In this document: positions 53,571 to 61,479 of the stretch, in pieces
Layout of the letters: every line of letters starts with the position of its first letter
Numbering within the stretch: the stretch's first letter is position 1
Position numbers and translations under genes: made by a program
Assembly (NCBI GenBank): GCA_004020545.1
Contig: SAQE01000002.1
Location: 186,001 to 250,000 of the forward strand
DNA from: Mesorhizobium sp.
Lineage (GTDB): Bacteria; Pseudomonadota; Alphaproteobacteria; Rhizobiales; Rhizobiaceae
DNA length: 64,000 nt
Direction: 5' to 3'
The notes under the pieces: model-generated
Databases searched by the model: none
Seen by the model: the letters and a program-made list of their open reading frames with translations, nothing else
Told to the model about the DNA's origin: nothing

Positions 53571-54449
53571 ATGGATAGCTTCCGCTCCAAGATCATCCCG
53601 GTCACCTCGATCCTCGCTGGCGTGGTGGTCATCTGGTATGTCTTCGCCGTCATCCTCAACGCGCCGTTCCAGCGCGATCTCGACAGCCGCGCCAACCAGT
53701 CCCCCGGCACCGTCGAATTCATCGGCAAGACGCTGTCGCAGCCGAAGCCGACGCTGCCGGCGCCGCATCAGGTGGCGGTAAACTTCTTCGAGAACACCTT
53801 CCTGCGCAGCATCACCTCCAACCGCAGCCTCGTCTACAATGCCTGGGTGACGCTGTCCTCGACGCTGCTCGGCTTCGCCTTCGGCACGGCGCTCGGTATC
53901 GTGATTGCCGTCGGCATCGTGCATGTGACGACGCTCGACCGCAGCCTGATGCCGTGGATCATCGCGTCGCAGACCATTCCGATCCTGGCGGTGGCGCCGA
54001 TGATCATCGTGGTGCTGGCGGCGGTCGGCATCACCGGCCTGATCCCGAAGGCGCTGATCTCGACCTATCTCTCCTTCTTCCCGGTTGCGGTGGGCATGGT
54101 GAAGGGCCTGCGCTCGCCCGAGATCATGCATCTCGACCTCATGCACACCTATAATGCCAGCCGCTCGCAGACCTTCTGGAAGCTCAGGGTCCCGGCCTCG
54201 GTGCCGTTCCTGTTCACCTCGATGAAGGTGGCGGTGGCGGCAAGCCTGGTCGGCGCCATCGTCGGCGAGTTGCCGACCGGCGCGGTCGCCGGCATCGGCG
54301 CCAAGCTCTTGTCCGGCGCCTACTACAGCCAGACGATCGACATCTGGTCGGCGCTGGTCGCGGGCTCGATCGTCGCGGCACTCCTGGTCATGGTGGTCGG
54401 CATTGCCGGCCGCCTGGTCGACCGCGCCATGGGCGGGAGGCCGGCATGA
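53571..54449 (+). CDS. ABC transporter permease, first of two (pyrimidine/HMP type)
   Basis: A 292-residue permease of the binding-protein-dependent type. A first helix (IIPVTSILAGVVVIWYVFAVIL) is followed by a periplasmic stretch and the core domain: VYNAWVTLSSTLLGFAFG, EAA-like loop MHTYNASRSQTFWKLRVPAS, and AASLVGAIVGELPTG. ATG at 53571 follows GAGGG at good spacing and lies just after the type D repeat. It overlaps the second permease gene by 4 bp (ATGA), showing coupled translation. Confidence 0.92.
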   Translation: MDSFRSKIIPVTSILAGVVVIWYVFAVILNAPFQRDLDSRANQSPGTVEFIGKTLSQPKPTLPAPHQVAVNFFENTFLRSITSNRSLVYNAWVTLSSTLLGFAFGTALGIVIAVGIVHVTTLDRSLMPWIIASQTIPILAVAPMIIVVLAAVGITGLIPKALISTYLSFFPVAVGMVKGLRSPEIMHLDLMHTYNASRSQTFWKLRVPASVPFLFTSMKVAVAASLVGAIVGELPTGAVAGIGAKLLSGAYYSQTIDIWSALVAGSIVAALLVMVVGIAGRLVDRAMGGRPA

Positions 54450-55600
54450 CCTGGCTGAAACCGTCCTGGCAATCGGTGCTGGCGATCCTCTTTTGCCTCA
54501 TCGCCTTCGCGCTCGGCGCGATGTCGAAACCGGAAGCGGCCGCAATGGCAGAGCCGACCGCGACGATCGTTTACCCGTATATGGGCACGAAGGGCTTGAT
54601 TCTCGGATTGCTGCTGGTCGCGGCGCTGGTCTCGGCGGTCAGGCTCGCGCCTATCGTCGAGGCCGTGATCCTGTTCATCGGCGCCCATGCCGCCGCCTGG
54701 CTGCTGATCAAAGGCATTGGTGGCTTCGAAGGCACAGCGCTGGCGCCCTATTTCCTTGCTCTCGCCGCAGCCTGGCTGCTTGCCTGGCGCTGCGTCGCTT
54801 TGCTGTCCTCCTTACGGCCTGCCACGAGCGGCGCGAAAACCGGGCTCCGCCTGATCATCCCGGCGATCTTCGGGGCCTGGATCCTGATCATCTGGGAAGC
54901 GGTGACGCGCGGTGCCGGCATCCCGTTCATCCTGTTGCCGCCGCCAAGCGCGATCGGCGCGCGCATCGCCAACTCGCTGCCGATCCTGGGGTCAGATGTG
55001 CGGCAGACGATCTTCAAGGCGGTGCTGATAGGCTACATCGTCGGCAACCTCGCCGGCTTCGTCGTCGCGATTCTCGCCGACCGCGTGCCGTTCCTGCGGC
55101 GCGGACTCCTGCCGATCGGCAACATGGTGTCGGCGCTGCCGATCATCGGCGTCGCGCCGATCATGGTGATGTGGTTCGGTTTCGACTGGCCGTCCAAGGC
55201 GGCGGTCGTCATCATCATGACCTTCTTCCCGATGCTGGTGAATACGGTCGCAGGCCTTGCCGCTTCCGGCCATATGGAGCGCGACCTGATGCGCACCTAT
55301 GCCTCGGCCTACTGGCCGACGCTTTTGAAGCTCAGGCTGCCGGCGGCAATGCCGTTCATCTTCAACGCGCTGAAGATCAACTCGACGCTGGCGCTGATCG
55401 GCGCCATCGTCGCCGAGTTCTTCGGCACGCCTGTCGTCGGCATGGGATTCCGCATTTCGACGGAAGTCGGGCGGATGAACATCGACATGGTTTGGGCCGA
55501 AATCGCAGTTGCAGCCCTGGCGGGTTCGGTCTTTTATGGCGTGGTCGCTCTTATCGAGAGAGCCGTCACGTTTTGGCATCCCTCTGTCCGTGGTGGATAG
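54446..55600 (+). CDS. ABC transporter permease, second of two (pyrimidine/HMP type)
   Basis: A 384-residue permease. Besides the core domain (RQTIFKAVLIGYIVGNLAGF, EAA-like RTYASAYWPTLLKLRLPAAMP, LALIGAIVAEFFGTP), it has about 120 extra N-terminal residues with roughly four more hydrophobic helices. It is paired with the preceding permease, and such unequal pairs are typical of rhizobial NMT1/THI5-linked importers. The binding-protein gene starts 39 bp downstream. Confidence 0.92.
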   Translation: MTWLKPSWQSVLAILFCLIAFALGAMSKPEAAAMAEPTATIVYPYMGTKGLILGLLLVAALVSAVRLAPIVEAVILFIGAHAAAWLLIKGIGGFEGTALAPYFLALAAAWLLAWRCVALLSSLRPATSGAKTGLRLIIPAIFGAWILIIWEAVTRGAGIPFILLPPPSAIGARIANSLPILGSDVRQTIFKAVLIGYIVGNLAGFVVAILADRVPFLRRGLLPIGNMVSALPIIGVAPIMVMWFGFDWPSKAAVVIIMTFFPMLVNTVAGLAASGHMERDLMRTYASAYWPTLLKLRLPAAMPFIFNALKINSTLALIGAIVAEFFGTPVVGMGFRISTEVGRMNIDMVWAEIAVAALAGSVFYGVVALIERAVTFWHPSVRGG

Positions 55601-55639
55601 GGGCGGTGGGTTTGGGTGCTAACTTCAGAGGGTAAGAAT

Positions 55640-56611
55640 ATGAAAAGACTTGTAATTTCTGCTCTAGCCGGCGCGATGTCGCTGGCCGCTTTCCAGGCGA
55701 TGGCCGCCGACAAGGTAACGCTGCAGCTGAAGTGGGTCACGCAGGCCCAGTTCGCCGGTTACTATGTCGCCAAGGCCAAGGGCTTTTATGACGCCGAAGG
55801 CCTCGACGTTGACATCAAGCCGGGCGGCCCCGACATCGCGCCGGAGCAGGTGATCGCCGGCGGCGGCGCCGACGTGATCGTCGACTGGATGGGCGGGGCG
55901 CTGGCCGCACGCGAGAAGGGCGTGCCGCTGGTCAACATCGCTCAGCCTTTCAAGAAGGCCGGCATGGAGCTGGTCTGTCCGAAGGACGGCCCGATCAAGA
56001 CCGAAGCGGACTTCAAGGGCCATACGCTCGGCGTCTGGTTCTTCGGCAACGAATATCCGTTCTACGCCTGGATGAACAAGCTCGGCCTCAAGACCGAGGG
56101 CGGCCCGGACGGCGTCACCGTGCTGAAGCAGAGCTTCGACGTGCAGCCGCTGATCCAGAAGCAGGCGGACTGCATCTCGGTCATGACCTATAACGAGTAC
56201 TGGCAGCTGATCGACGCCGGCTACAAGCCGGAGCAGCTCACCGTCTTCAACTATTCGGCCATGGGCAACGACCTGCTCGAGGACGGGCTCTACGCGCTGG
56301 AAGACAAGCTCAAGGATCCGGCCTTCGAGGACAAGATGGTGCGCTTCGTGCGCGCTTCGATGAAGGGCTGGAAATACGCCGTCGACAATTCGGACGAGGC
56401 GGCCGGCATCGTCATGGACAATGGCGGCCAGGACGAGAACCACCAGAAGCGCATGATGGGCGAAGTCGCCAAGCTGATCGACAATGCCGACGGCAAGCTC
56501 GATCCAGCGACCTACGAGCGCACCGCCAAGGCACTACTCGACCAGAAGATCATCGCCAAGGAGCCCTCGGGCGCCTACACGACCGCTATCACCGACAAGG
56601 CGATCAAGTAA
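55640..56611 (+). CDS. ABC transporter substrate-binding protein, NMT1/THI5-like
   Basis: A 323-residue periplasmic protein. The signal peptide (MKRLVISALAGAMSLAAFQ) is cut near AMAA. The mature N-terminus, LQLKWVTQAQFAGYYVAKAKGFY, is the ThiY/NMT1 hallmark for binding pyrimidine-type rings, and DVIVDWMGGALAAREKG and LGVWFFGNEYPFYAWMNK follow. It probably binds a pyrimidine for import and catabolism by the enzymes encoded upstream. ATG at 55640 follows GAGGG; a longer frame from 55616 lacks a signal. A terminator follows. Confidence 0.93.
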   Translation: MKRLVISALAGAMSLAAFQAMAADKVTLQLKWVTQAQFAGYYVAKAKGFYDAEGLDVDIKPGGPDIAPEQVIAGGGADVIVDWMGGALAAREKGVPLVNIAQPFKKAGMELVCPKDGPIKTEADFKGHTLGVWFFGNEYPFYAWMNKLGLKTEGGPDGVTVLKQSFDVQPLIQKQADCISVMTYNEYWQLIDAGYKPEQLTVFNYSAMGNDLLEDGLYALEDKLKDPAFEDKMVRFVRASMKGWKYAVDNSDEAAGIVMDNGGQDENHQKRMMGEVAKLIDNADGKLDPATYERTAKALLDQKIIAKEPSGAYTTAITDKAIK

Positions 56612-56636
56612 GATCGCGCCTTCATGGCAGGCAGCT

Positions 56637-56664
56637 AAAGGGGCGGGCGACCGCCCCTTTTCTT
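56637..56664 (+). terminator. Rho-independent terminator after the pyrimidine-type transporter operon
   Basis: AAAGGGGCGG pairs with CCGCCCCTTT around GCGA, followed by TCTT. It lies 26 bp after the stop of the binding-protein gene and abuts a type B repeat. Confidence 0.85.
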
Positions 56665-56768
56665 AAAGCGCGTCGTGTTGAATCCGCTTCAGTGCGATGC
56701 GCTTCAAGTCTTTGTCTTGATGCATGTCGTTTACCCAAAACTGCTGCGCATTTTTGGGCGACATGCAT
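56665..56768 (+). repeat. Dispersed palindromic repeat, type B, copy 4 (full length)
   Basis: It has AAAGCGCGTCGTG / CGATGCGCTT flanks, then GATGCATGTCG, CCCAAAA, the loop CTGCTGCGCAT, and TTTTTGGGCGACATGCATC. The stem is perfect; the loop has C-to-T changes at its second and last positions compared with CCGCTGCGCAC. Confidence 0.8.
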
Positions 56769-56884
56769 CGCGCCGGTAAAATATACGTGTGCAGGGATAC
56801 AAAGGGCCGGCCGACCGTTGCAATGGAGCATCCGCGCGCCGGGGGGAGCCGTGACGGATGCGTCAGCCAAACGGAGGTCCTCCA

Positions 56885-57331
56885 ATGCGCATCCTATCCC
56901 TGCCGCTGCTTTCGGCGCTCGCGGTTTCGACCGCCTTCCTGCTCGCATCGCCGGCCATGGCCGAGACGATGAAATTCAAGGCGACGCTCGATGGCAGCCA
57001 GCAGAACCCGCCCGTCACCACCAAGGGCAAGGGAACCGCCACGCTCACATTCAACACCACCAGCAAGAAGCTTAGCTGGAACGTCAAATATTCCGGCCTC
57101 AGCGGGCCGGCGTCGGGAGCTCACATTCACGGCCCGGCGGCAAAGGGTGAAAGCGCGGATCCCGTAATCCCGTTCAAGAAGCTCAAGAGCCCGATCAAGG
57201 GCTCGGCGACGCTGACGGATGCCCAGGCCACCGACCTGGAGGCTGGCAAATATTACGTCAACGTCCATACCGCCGCTAACCCGGACGGCGAGATCCGAGG
57301 ACAGATCGAGAAGGCGGCCGGAGCGATGTAG
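56885..57331 (+). CDS. CHRD domain secreted protein
   Basis: A 148-residue protein with a signal peptide (LSLPLLSALAVSTAFLLA, cut near AMAE). One CHRD domain follows, with KFKATLDGSQQNPPVTTKG at its start, GAHIHGPA in the middle and YYVNVHTAANPDGEIRGQI at the end. The domain occurs in chordin and in many bacterial exported proteins of unknown role. ATG at 56885 follows GGAGG. The gene is convergent with the TPP-enzyme gene. Confidence 0.9.
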   Translation: MRILSLPLLSALAVSTAFLLASPAMAETMKFKATLDGSQQNPPVTTKGKGTATLTFNTTSKKLSWNVKYSGLSGPASGAHIHGPAAKGESADPVIPFKKLKSPIKGSATLTDAQATDLEAGKYYVNVHTAANPDGEIRGQIEKAAGAM

Positions 57332-57350
57332 CCGCGCCTTCCGCAGGCAG

Positions 57351-57376
57351 GAACGAGGCGGACGACCGCCTCGTTC
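57351..57376. terminator. Hairpin between convergent CHRD and TPP-enzyme genes
   Basis: GAACGAGGCGG pairs perfectly with CCGCCTCGTTC around ACGA. It occupies the 52-bp convergent gap and could end transcripts from both sides, though no T-run follows on either strand. Confidence 0.6.
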
Positions 57377-57383
57377 TGCCGGG

Positions 57384-59033
57384 TCACGACTTGTCGCGGA
57401 TCTGCGTCAGCGTGCGAGTCGGCGTGATCGCTTCGGGATCGAGCCTTATCTCGACGATCGCCGGTTTGCCGCTGCCGCGCGCCCGCTCGAAAGCTGGAGC
57501 GAAGTCTTCGGTCTTTTCGACCGCCTCGCCATGACCGCCATAGGCGCGGGCAAGGGCGGCGAAATCCGGGTTCTTGAGGGTGGTGGCGATGACGCGGCTC
57601 GGATATTCGCGCTCCTGATGCATGCGGATCGTGCCGTAGATGCCATTGTTCACGACCACCACGATGATCGGCAGGTCGTACTGGACAGCGGTCGCGAATT
57701 CCTGTCCGTTCATCAGGAAACAACCGTCGCCGGCGAAGGCAACCACGGTGCGATCAGGGAACAGTGATTTGGCGGCAACGGCCGCAGGCGTGCCGTAGCC
57801 CATCGAGCCGGAAGTGGGCGCCGCTTGCGTGGCGAAGCGGCGGGAGCGGTAGAAGCGATGCACCCAGGTCGCGTAGTTGCCGGCGCCGTTGGTCAGGATG
57901 GCATCTTCCGGCAGGACCTTTCCCAAGTACTCCATGATCGGCCCCATCTGGACCGCGCCTGGGCCGGTCTGCGGCGGCGTCGACCATTCGAGATAGGCGG
58001 CGTGCGCCTTTTCCGTCTCGGCCGCCCAGGACGGCGTGCCGGCCGGCTTGCGCTTGGCGAAGGCCTCGACGAAAGCCGACGGCGAAGCGTTGATCGCCAG
58101 TGTCGGCCGGTAGACGCGCCCGAGCTCGCCGGCATCGGCATGGACATGCACCAGCGCCTGGTCGGGGTAGGGGCTCTTCAGCAGCGTGTAGTCGGAAGAC
58201 GGCATCTCGCCCATGCGCCCGCCGATCAGCAGTACGACGTCGGCCGCCTTGATCTGCGCCGCCAGCTTCGGATTGATGCCGATGCCGACATCGCCGGCAT
58301 AATTCGCATGAAGATGGTCGAACAGCATCTGGCGGCGGAAGGAGCAGCCGACAGGCAGCGACCATGCTTCCGCGATCGTGTGCATCCGCGCGACGGCCTC
58401 CGCGTCCCAGCGCGTGCCGCCGAGGATGACGAAGGGACGCTTCGCATTGCTCAGCAGCATTTCCAGCGCGTCGAGCTCGGCTGCGCCGGGACGCGTCTCG
58501 ACCGGTGTGTGCGGAAGCGCTTCCGGCGCCTCGACCTCGCTCGTCAGCATGTCTTCGGGCAGCGAGATGACGACAGGGCCGGGGCGGCCGGATGTAGCCA
58601 CGGCAAAGGCGCGGGTGACGAATTCCGGAATGCGCGAGGCATCGTCGATCTCCACCACCCATTTGGCGATGTCGCCGAAGAAGCGCTTATAATCGACCTC
58701 CTGGAAGGCCTCGCGCTCCTTGGCGTGGCTGGCGACCTGGCCGATGAACAGGATCAGCGGCACCGAATCCTGCATGGCGATATGGATGCCGGCCGAGGCG
58801 TTGGTGGCGCCGGGACCGCGGGTGACGAAGCAGATGCCGGGCTTGCCGGTCAGGCGCCCCTGGCAGTCGGCCATCATCGCGGCTCCCCCTTCCTGGCGGC
58901 AGACGATGGTGCGGATCGGCGAGTCATGCAGCGCGTCGAGCACCGCCAGATAGGATTCGCCCGGCACGCAGAAGATGCGGTCGGTGCCGTTCGCTTCGAG
59001 CGCCTCGACGATCAGTTGTCCGCCGGTCTTCAT
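57384..59033 (-). CDS. Thiamine-pyrophosphate-dependent enzyme (acetolactate-synthase-like)
   Basis: A 549-residue three-domain TPP enzyme. The cofactor-activating Glu lies in CRQEGGAAMMADCQG near residue 48, then GPGATNASAGIHIAMQDS. The TPP/Mg motif is AGDGCFLMN...NNGIYG, GDG at about residue 435. Relatives include acetolactate synthase, oxalyl-CoA decarboxylase and sulfoacetaldehyde acetyltransferase; I cannot select one. Its start overlaps the stop of the upstream CoA-transferase gene (ATGA), so the two act together, perhaps on an acyl-CoA 2-oxo or 2-hydroxy intermediate. Confidence 0.88.
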   Translation of the reverse strand: MKTGGQLIVEALEANGTDRIFCVPGESYLAVLDALHDSPIRTIVCRQEGGAAMMADCQGRLTGKPGICFVTRGPGATNASAGIHIAMQDSVPLILFIGQVASHAKEREAFQEVDYKRFFGDIAKWVVEIDDASRIPEFVTRAFAVATSGRPGPVVISLPEDMLTSEVEAPEALPHTPVETRPGAAELDALEMLLSNAKRPFVILGGTRWDAEAVARMHTIAEAWSLPVGCSFRRQMLFDHLHANYAGDVGIGINPKLAAQIKAADVVLLIGGRMGEMPSSDYTLLKSPYPDQALVHVHADAGELGRVYRPTLAINASPSAFVEAFAKRKPAGTPSWAAETEKAHAAYLEWSTPPQTGPGAVQMGPIMEYLGKVLPEDAILTNGAGNYATWVHRFYRSRRFATQAAPTSGSMGYGTPAAVAAKSLFPDRTVVAFAGDGCFLMNGQEFATAVQYDLPIIVVVVNNGIYGTIRMHQEREYPSRVIATTLKNPDFAALARAYGGHGEAVEKTEDFAPAFERARGSGKPAIVEIRLDPEAITPTRTLTQIRDKS

Positions 59034-60205
59034 TTTGCTTCTCTCTCCAGTTCGGCAAGGATTTCTTGCGTGTGCTCGCCAAGACGCGGCGAGGGGCGCT
59101 CATAGACGAGCGGCGTGCCCGACATCACCATCGGCGCGCGCACCGAAGGCAGCAAATTGCCGTGGCCGTCGTCGAGGTCGAGCCGCATGCCGCGCGCGAT
59201 CGTCTGCGGGTCAGCGAACATCTGGCCGATCGTGTTGATCGGGCTTGCGGGCACGCTCGCCGTCTCGAGCTTGGCCAAAAGCGGATCGCGATCCCAAGTG
59301 CCCAGCGTCTCGATGATCAGCTCGCGCAGCTTGGCGCGATTGGCGACACGCGCCGGATTGGTAGCGAAATCCGGATTGGCGGGCAGATCCGTCAGACCCA
59401 CAACGCCGCAGAACTTGGCGAACTGGCCATCATTGCCGACGGCGAGGATGATGTGGCCATCCTTCACCGGCAGCACCTCGTAGGGCGCTATGTTCATATG
59501 CGCGTTGCCCATCTGCACCGGCGATTTGCCGGAGACCAGATAGTTGAGGTTCTGGTTGCCGAGCGCCGAGATCTGGCTGTCGAACAGCGCCATGTCGATG
59601 TGCTGGCCTTCGCCGGTCTTCTCGGCATGGCGCAGCGCCGCCTGGATGGCGATCACCGAATAGAGGCCGGTGAACAGGTCGGAGATGGCGACGCCCGCCT
59701 TTTGCGGCTCGCGGCCAGGCTCACCGGTGATCGACATCATGCCGGCCATCGCCTGGATGATGAAGTCGTAGCCCGCGCGCGGCGCGTAGGGACCGTCCTG
59801 GCCGAAGCCGGTGATCGAGCAATAGACGAGGCGCGGGTTGATCTTCTTCAGGTTCTCATAGTCGAGGCCGTATTTCCTCAGGCCGCCGAGCTTGAAGTTC
59901 TCGATCAGCACGTCGGCCGTGGCGACGAGCCGGCGGAGCGTATCGGCGCCCTCGGGCTTGGAGAAGTCGATGGCGATCGAGCGCTTGCCGCGATTGCAGG
60001 AATGATAATAGGCGGCCGAGAGGTTCTCGCCGTCATGGCTCATGACGAAGGGCGGACCCCATTTACGGGTGTCGTCGCCGCCGTCCGGGCTCTCGACCTT
60101 GATGACATCGGCGCCGAGATCGGCGAGCAACTGTCCGGCCCAGGGCCCCGCCAGGATGCGGGCGAGTTCGATAACGCGTATGCCTTTCAACGGAGGTTCG
60201 GCCAT
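59030..60205 (-). CDS. CaiB/BaiF (type III) CoA-transferase
   Basis: A 391-residue CoA-transferase. Family features are LKGIRVIELARILAGPWAG at the start, DVIKVESPDGGD, NRGKRSIAIDFSKPEG and TGFGQDGPYA, with a candidate catalytic Asp near residue 204 (GQHIDMALFDS). It moves CoA between carboxylic acids in the cytoplasm. Coupled by a 4-bp overlap to the TPP enzyme, it could activate that enzyme's substrate, as formyl-CoA transferase does for oxalyl-CoA decarboxylase, but the sequence does not point to oxalate. Confidence 0.92.
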   Translation of the reverse strand: MAEPPLKGIRVIELARILAGPWAGQLLADLGADVIKVESPDGGDDTRKWGPPFVMSHDGENLSAAYYHSCNRGKRSIAIDFSKPEGADTLRRLVATADVLIENFKLGGLRKYGLDYENLKKINPRLVYCSITGFGQDGPYAPRAGYDFIIQAMAGMMSITGEPGREPQKAGVAISDLFTGLYSVIAIQAALRHAEKTGEGQHIDMALFDSQISALGNQNLNYLVSGKSPVQMGNAHMNIAPYEVLPVKDGHIILAVGNDGQFAKFCGVVGLTDLPANPDFATNPARVANRAKLRELIIETLGTWDRDPLLAKLETASVPASPINTIGQMFADPQTIARGMRLDLDDGHGNLLPSVRAPMVMSGTPLVYERPSPRLGEHTQEILAELEREAK

Positions 60206-60243
60206 GGATCACCGTGGTTTGACGAGATGCAGGCTTGAATCCT

Positions 60244-60296
60244 GCTTATGCATGTCGTTGTCCCAAAACCGCTGCGCACTTTTGGGCGACATGCAC
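60244..60296 (+). repeat. Dispersed palindromic repeat, type B, copy 5 (core only)
   Basis: ATGCATGTCG, CCCAAAA, the loop CCGCTGCGCAC, TTTTGGGCGACATGCA. The core stem is intact; the outer AAAGCGCGTCG part is missing. It lies upstream of the CoA-transferase gene. Confidence 0.8.
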
Positions 60297-60345
60297 TATC
60301 AATCGCAGCCGGCTGTGTCACGGCCCATGCTGTGGGCCACGCCGG

Positions 60346-61278
60346 TCACGACTTCAGCACATTGTCTGCCCATTCAGGGAAATCGCTCATGATGATGTCG
60401 CGGTTGATCTCGTTCAGGCTTTCGTGACGGGTGTCGGCGTAAACCTTTGAAACCAGATTCGAAAAGCCCATTCCGTCCATGCGCCGGGCGAGGTGGTGAA
60501 TCGCCTTGCCATAGTCGGAAGCCGGGTCCTTCTCGCCGCCGACCAGGTTGACAGGAAGGTCGCGGCGTACGCCGGCGAAGCTGGAATCCTTGCCGGCGTG
60601 CTGCGCCATGCCGACCACGTCGCGCCACATCGAGATGGAGGCGTCCCAGCCGCAGAGCGGGTCGGCGACGTATTTGTCGACCTCGACCGGGTCGCGCGAC
60701 AGCCAGTCGAACAAGGTCCGATGATTGGGCACGGCCTTGCCCCAGGCCTGGAAGGTCAGCCTGGGCAGCAGGCGCGAGGGCACGTCGGATCCCAGCCGCA
60801 TCCGCTCCCAGCCGAGAATGCCCAGCGCCAGCTGGCCGAGCAGGCCTTGCGAGAAATTGCCGTTCCAGATGGCGGCGGCATGGATGCGCCCGGAATGGCG
60901 CAGCACGAAATTCAGCGCGATCGAGGCGCCGAGCGAATGGCCGAAGACGATCACCGGCAATCCGGGATGCTCGGCGGCGATGAGATCATGCACCGCCCCG
61001 ACGTCGGCGATCACCTTGGCGATGCCGTCGACGTCGGCGAACCTGCCGAGCGGCGCATCGGGCGCCTTTGTCGCGCCATGGCCGCGATGGTCATGGGCGT
61101 AGACATTGAAGCCGCGGTCCCCGAGGAAGTCGGCGAAGCGGGCGTAGCGCGCGGCGTGCTCGGCCAGCCCATGATTGATCTGCACCACGGCGCGCGGATT
61201 TCCACCGGAATGTTTCACATAGAGGTTAAGGTCGGCCCCGGTCGGTGAAGCCAGCCTGGTCTGCTCATCGAATGGCAT
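60346..61278 (-). CDS. Alpha/beta hydrolase, monoacylglycerol-lipase-like
   Basis: A 310-residue serine hydrolase. The oxyanion region HGLAEHAARYARFADFL, YAHDHRGHG and nucleophile elbow GHSLG (Ser about 115) match lysophospholipase/monoacylglycerol lipase proteins. The acid is probably in GGEKDPASDYG and the His in TRHESLNEINRD. No signal peptide is visible, so it probably acts on small esters in the cytoplasm. ATG at 61278 follows a purine-rich GGGAGAGAG; the longer frame upstream is unlikely. It diverges from the RNase T2 gene. Confidence 0.9.
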   Translation of the reverse strand: MPFDEQTRLASPTGADLNLYVKHSGGNPRAVVQINHGLAEHAARYARFADFLGDRGFNVYAHDHRGHGATKAPDAPLGRFADVDGIAKVIADVGAVHDLIAAEHPGLPVIVFGHSLGASIALNFVLRHSGRIHAAAIWNGNFSQGLLGQLALGILGWERMRLGSDVPSRLLPRLTFQAWGKAVPNHRTLFDWLSRDPVEVDKYVADPLCGWDASISMWRDVVGMAQHAGKDSSFAGVRRDLPVNLVGGEKDPASDYGKAIHHLARRMDGMGFSNLVSKVYADTRHESLNEINRDIIMSDFPEWADNVLKS

Positions 61279-61479
61279 ATCTCTCTCCCTTCGCGACTGA
61301 TGGGCGAGGGTTTCGGCGGCGTCAAGAGAGCGATCGTCCACGGTGACAAGTAAGCGCAGGGGCCGAAAGCGTTCACCTGGGGATTATTTTCGCCTGTCGA
61401 AAAAGATCGTAATTCTGACACTTCGCCTGTTCTAGTGTGACGAATTCAATACGGTTCAATGATCGCCGGGAGAGCGGGA

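Noticed and set aside
57384..60205. Oxalate degradation pair (oxc-frc)
   Set aside because: The layout fits, but the TPP protein's N-terminal region and the lack of oxalate genes nearby do not support that specific assignment.
7566..60296. Repeats as a CRISPR array
   Set aside because: The copies are dispersed over tens of kilobases, with no regular spacers and no cas genes.
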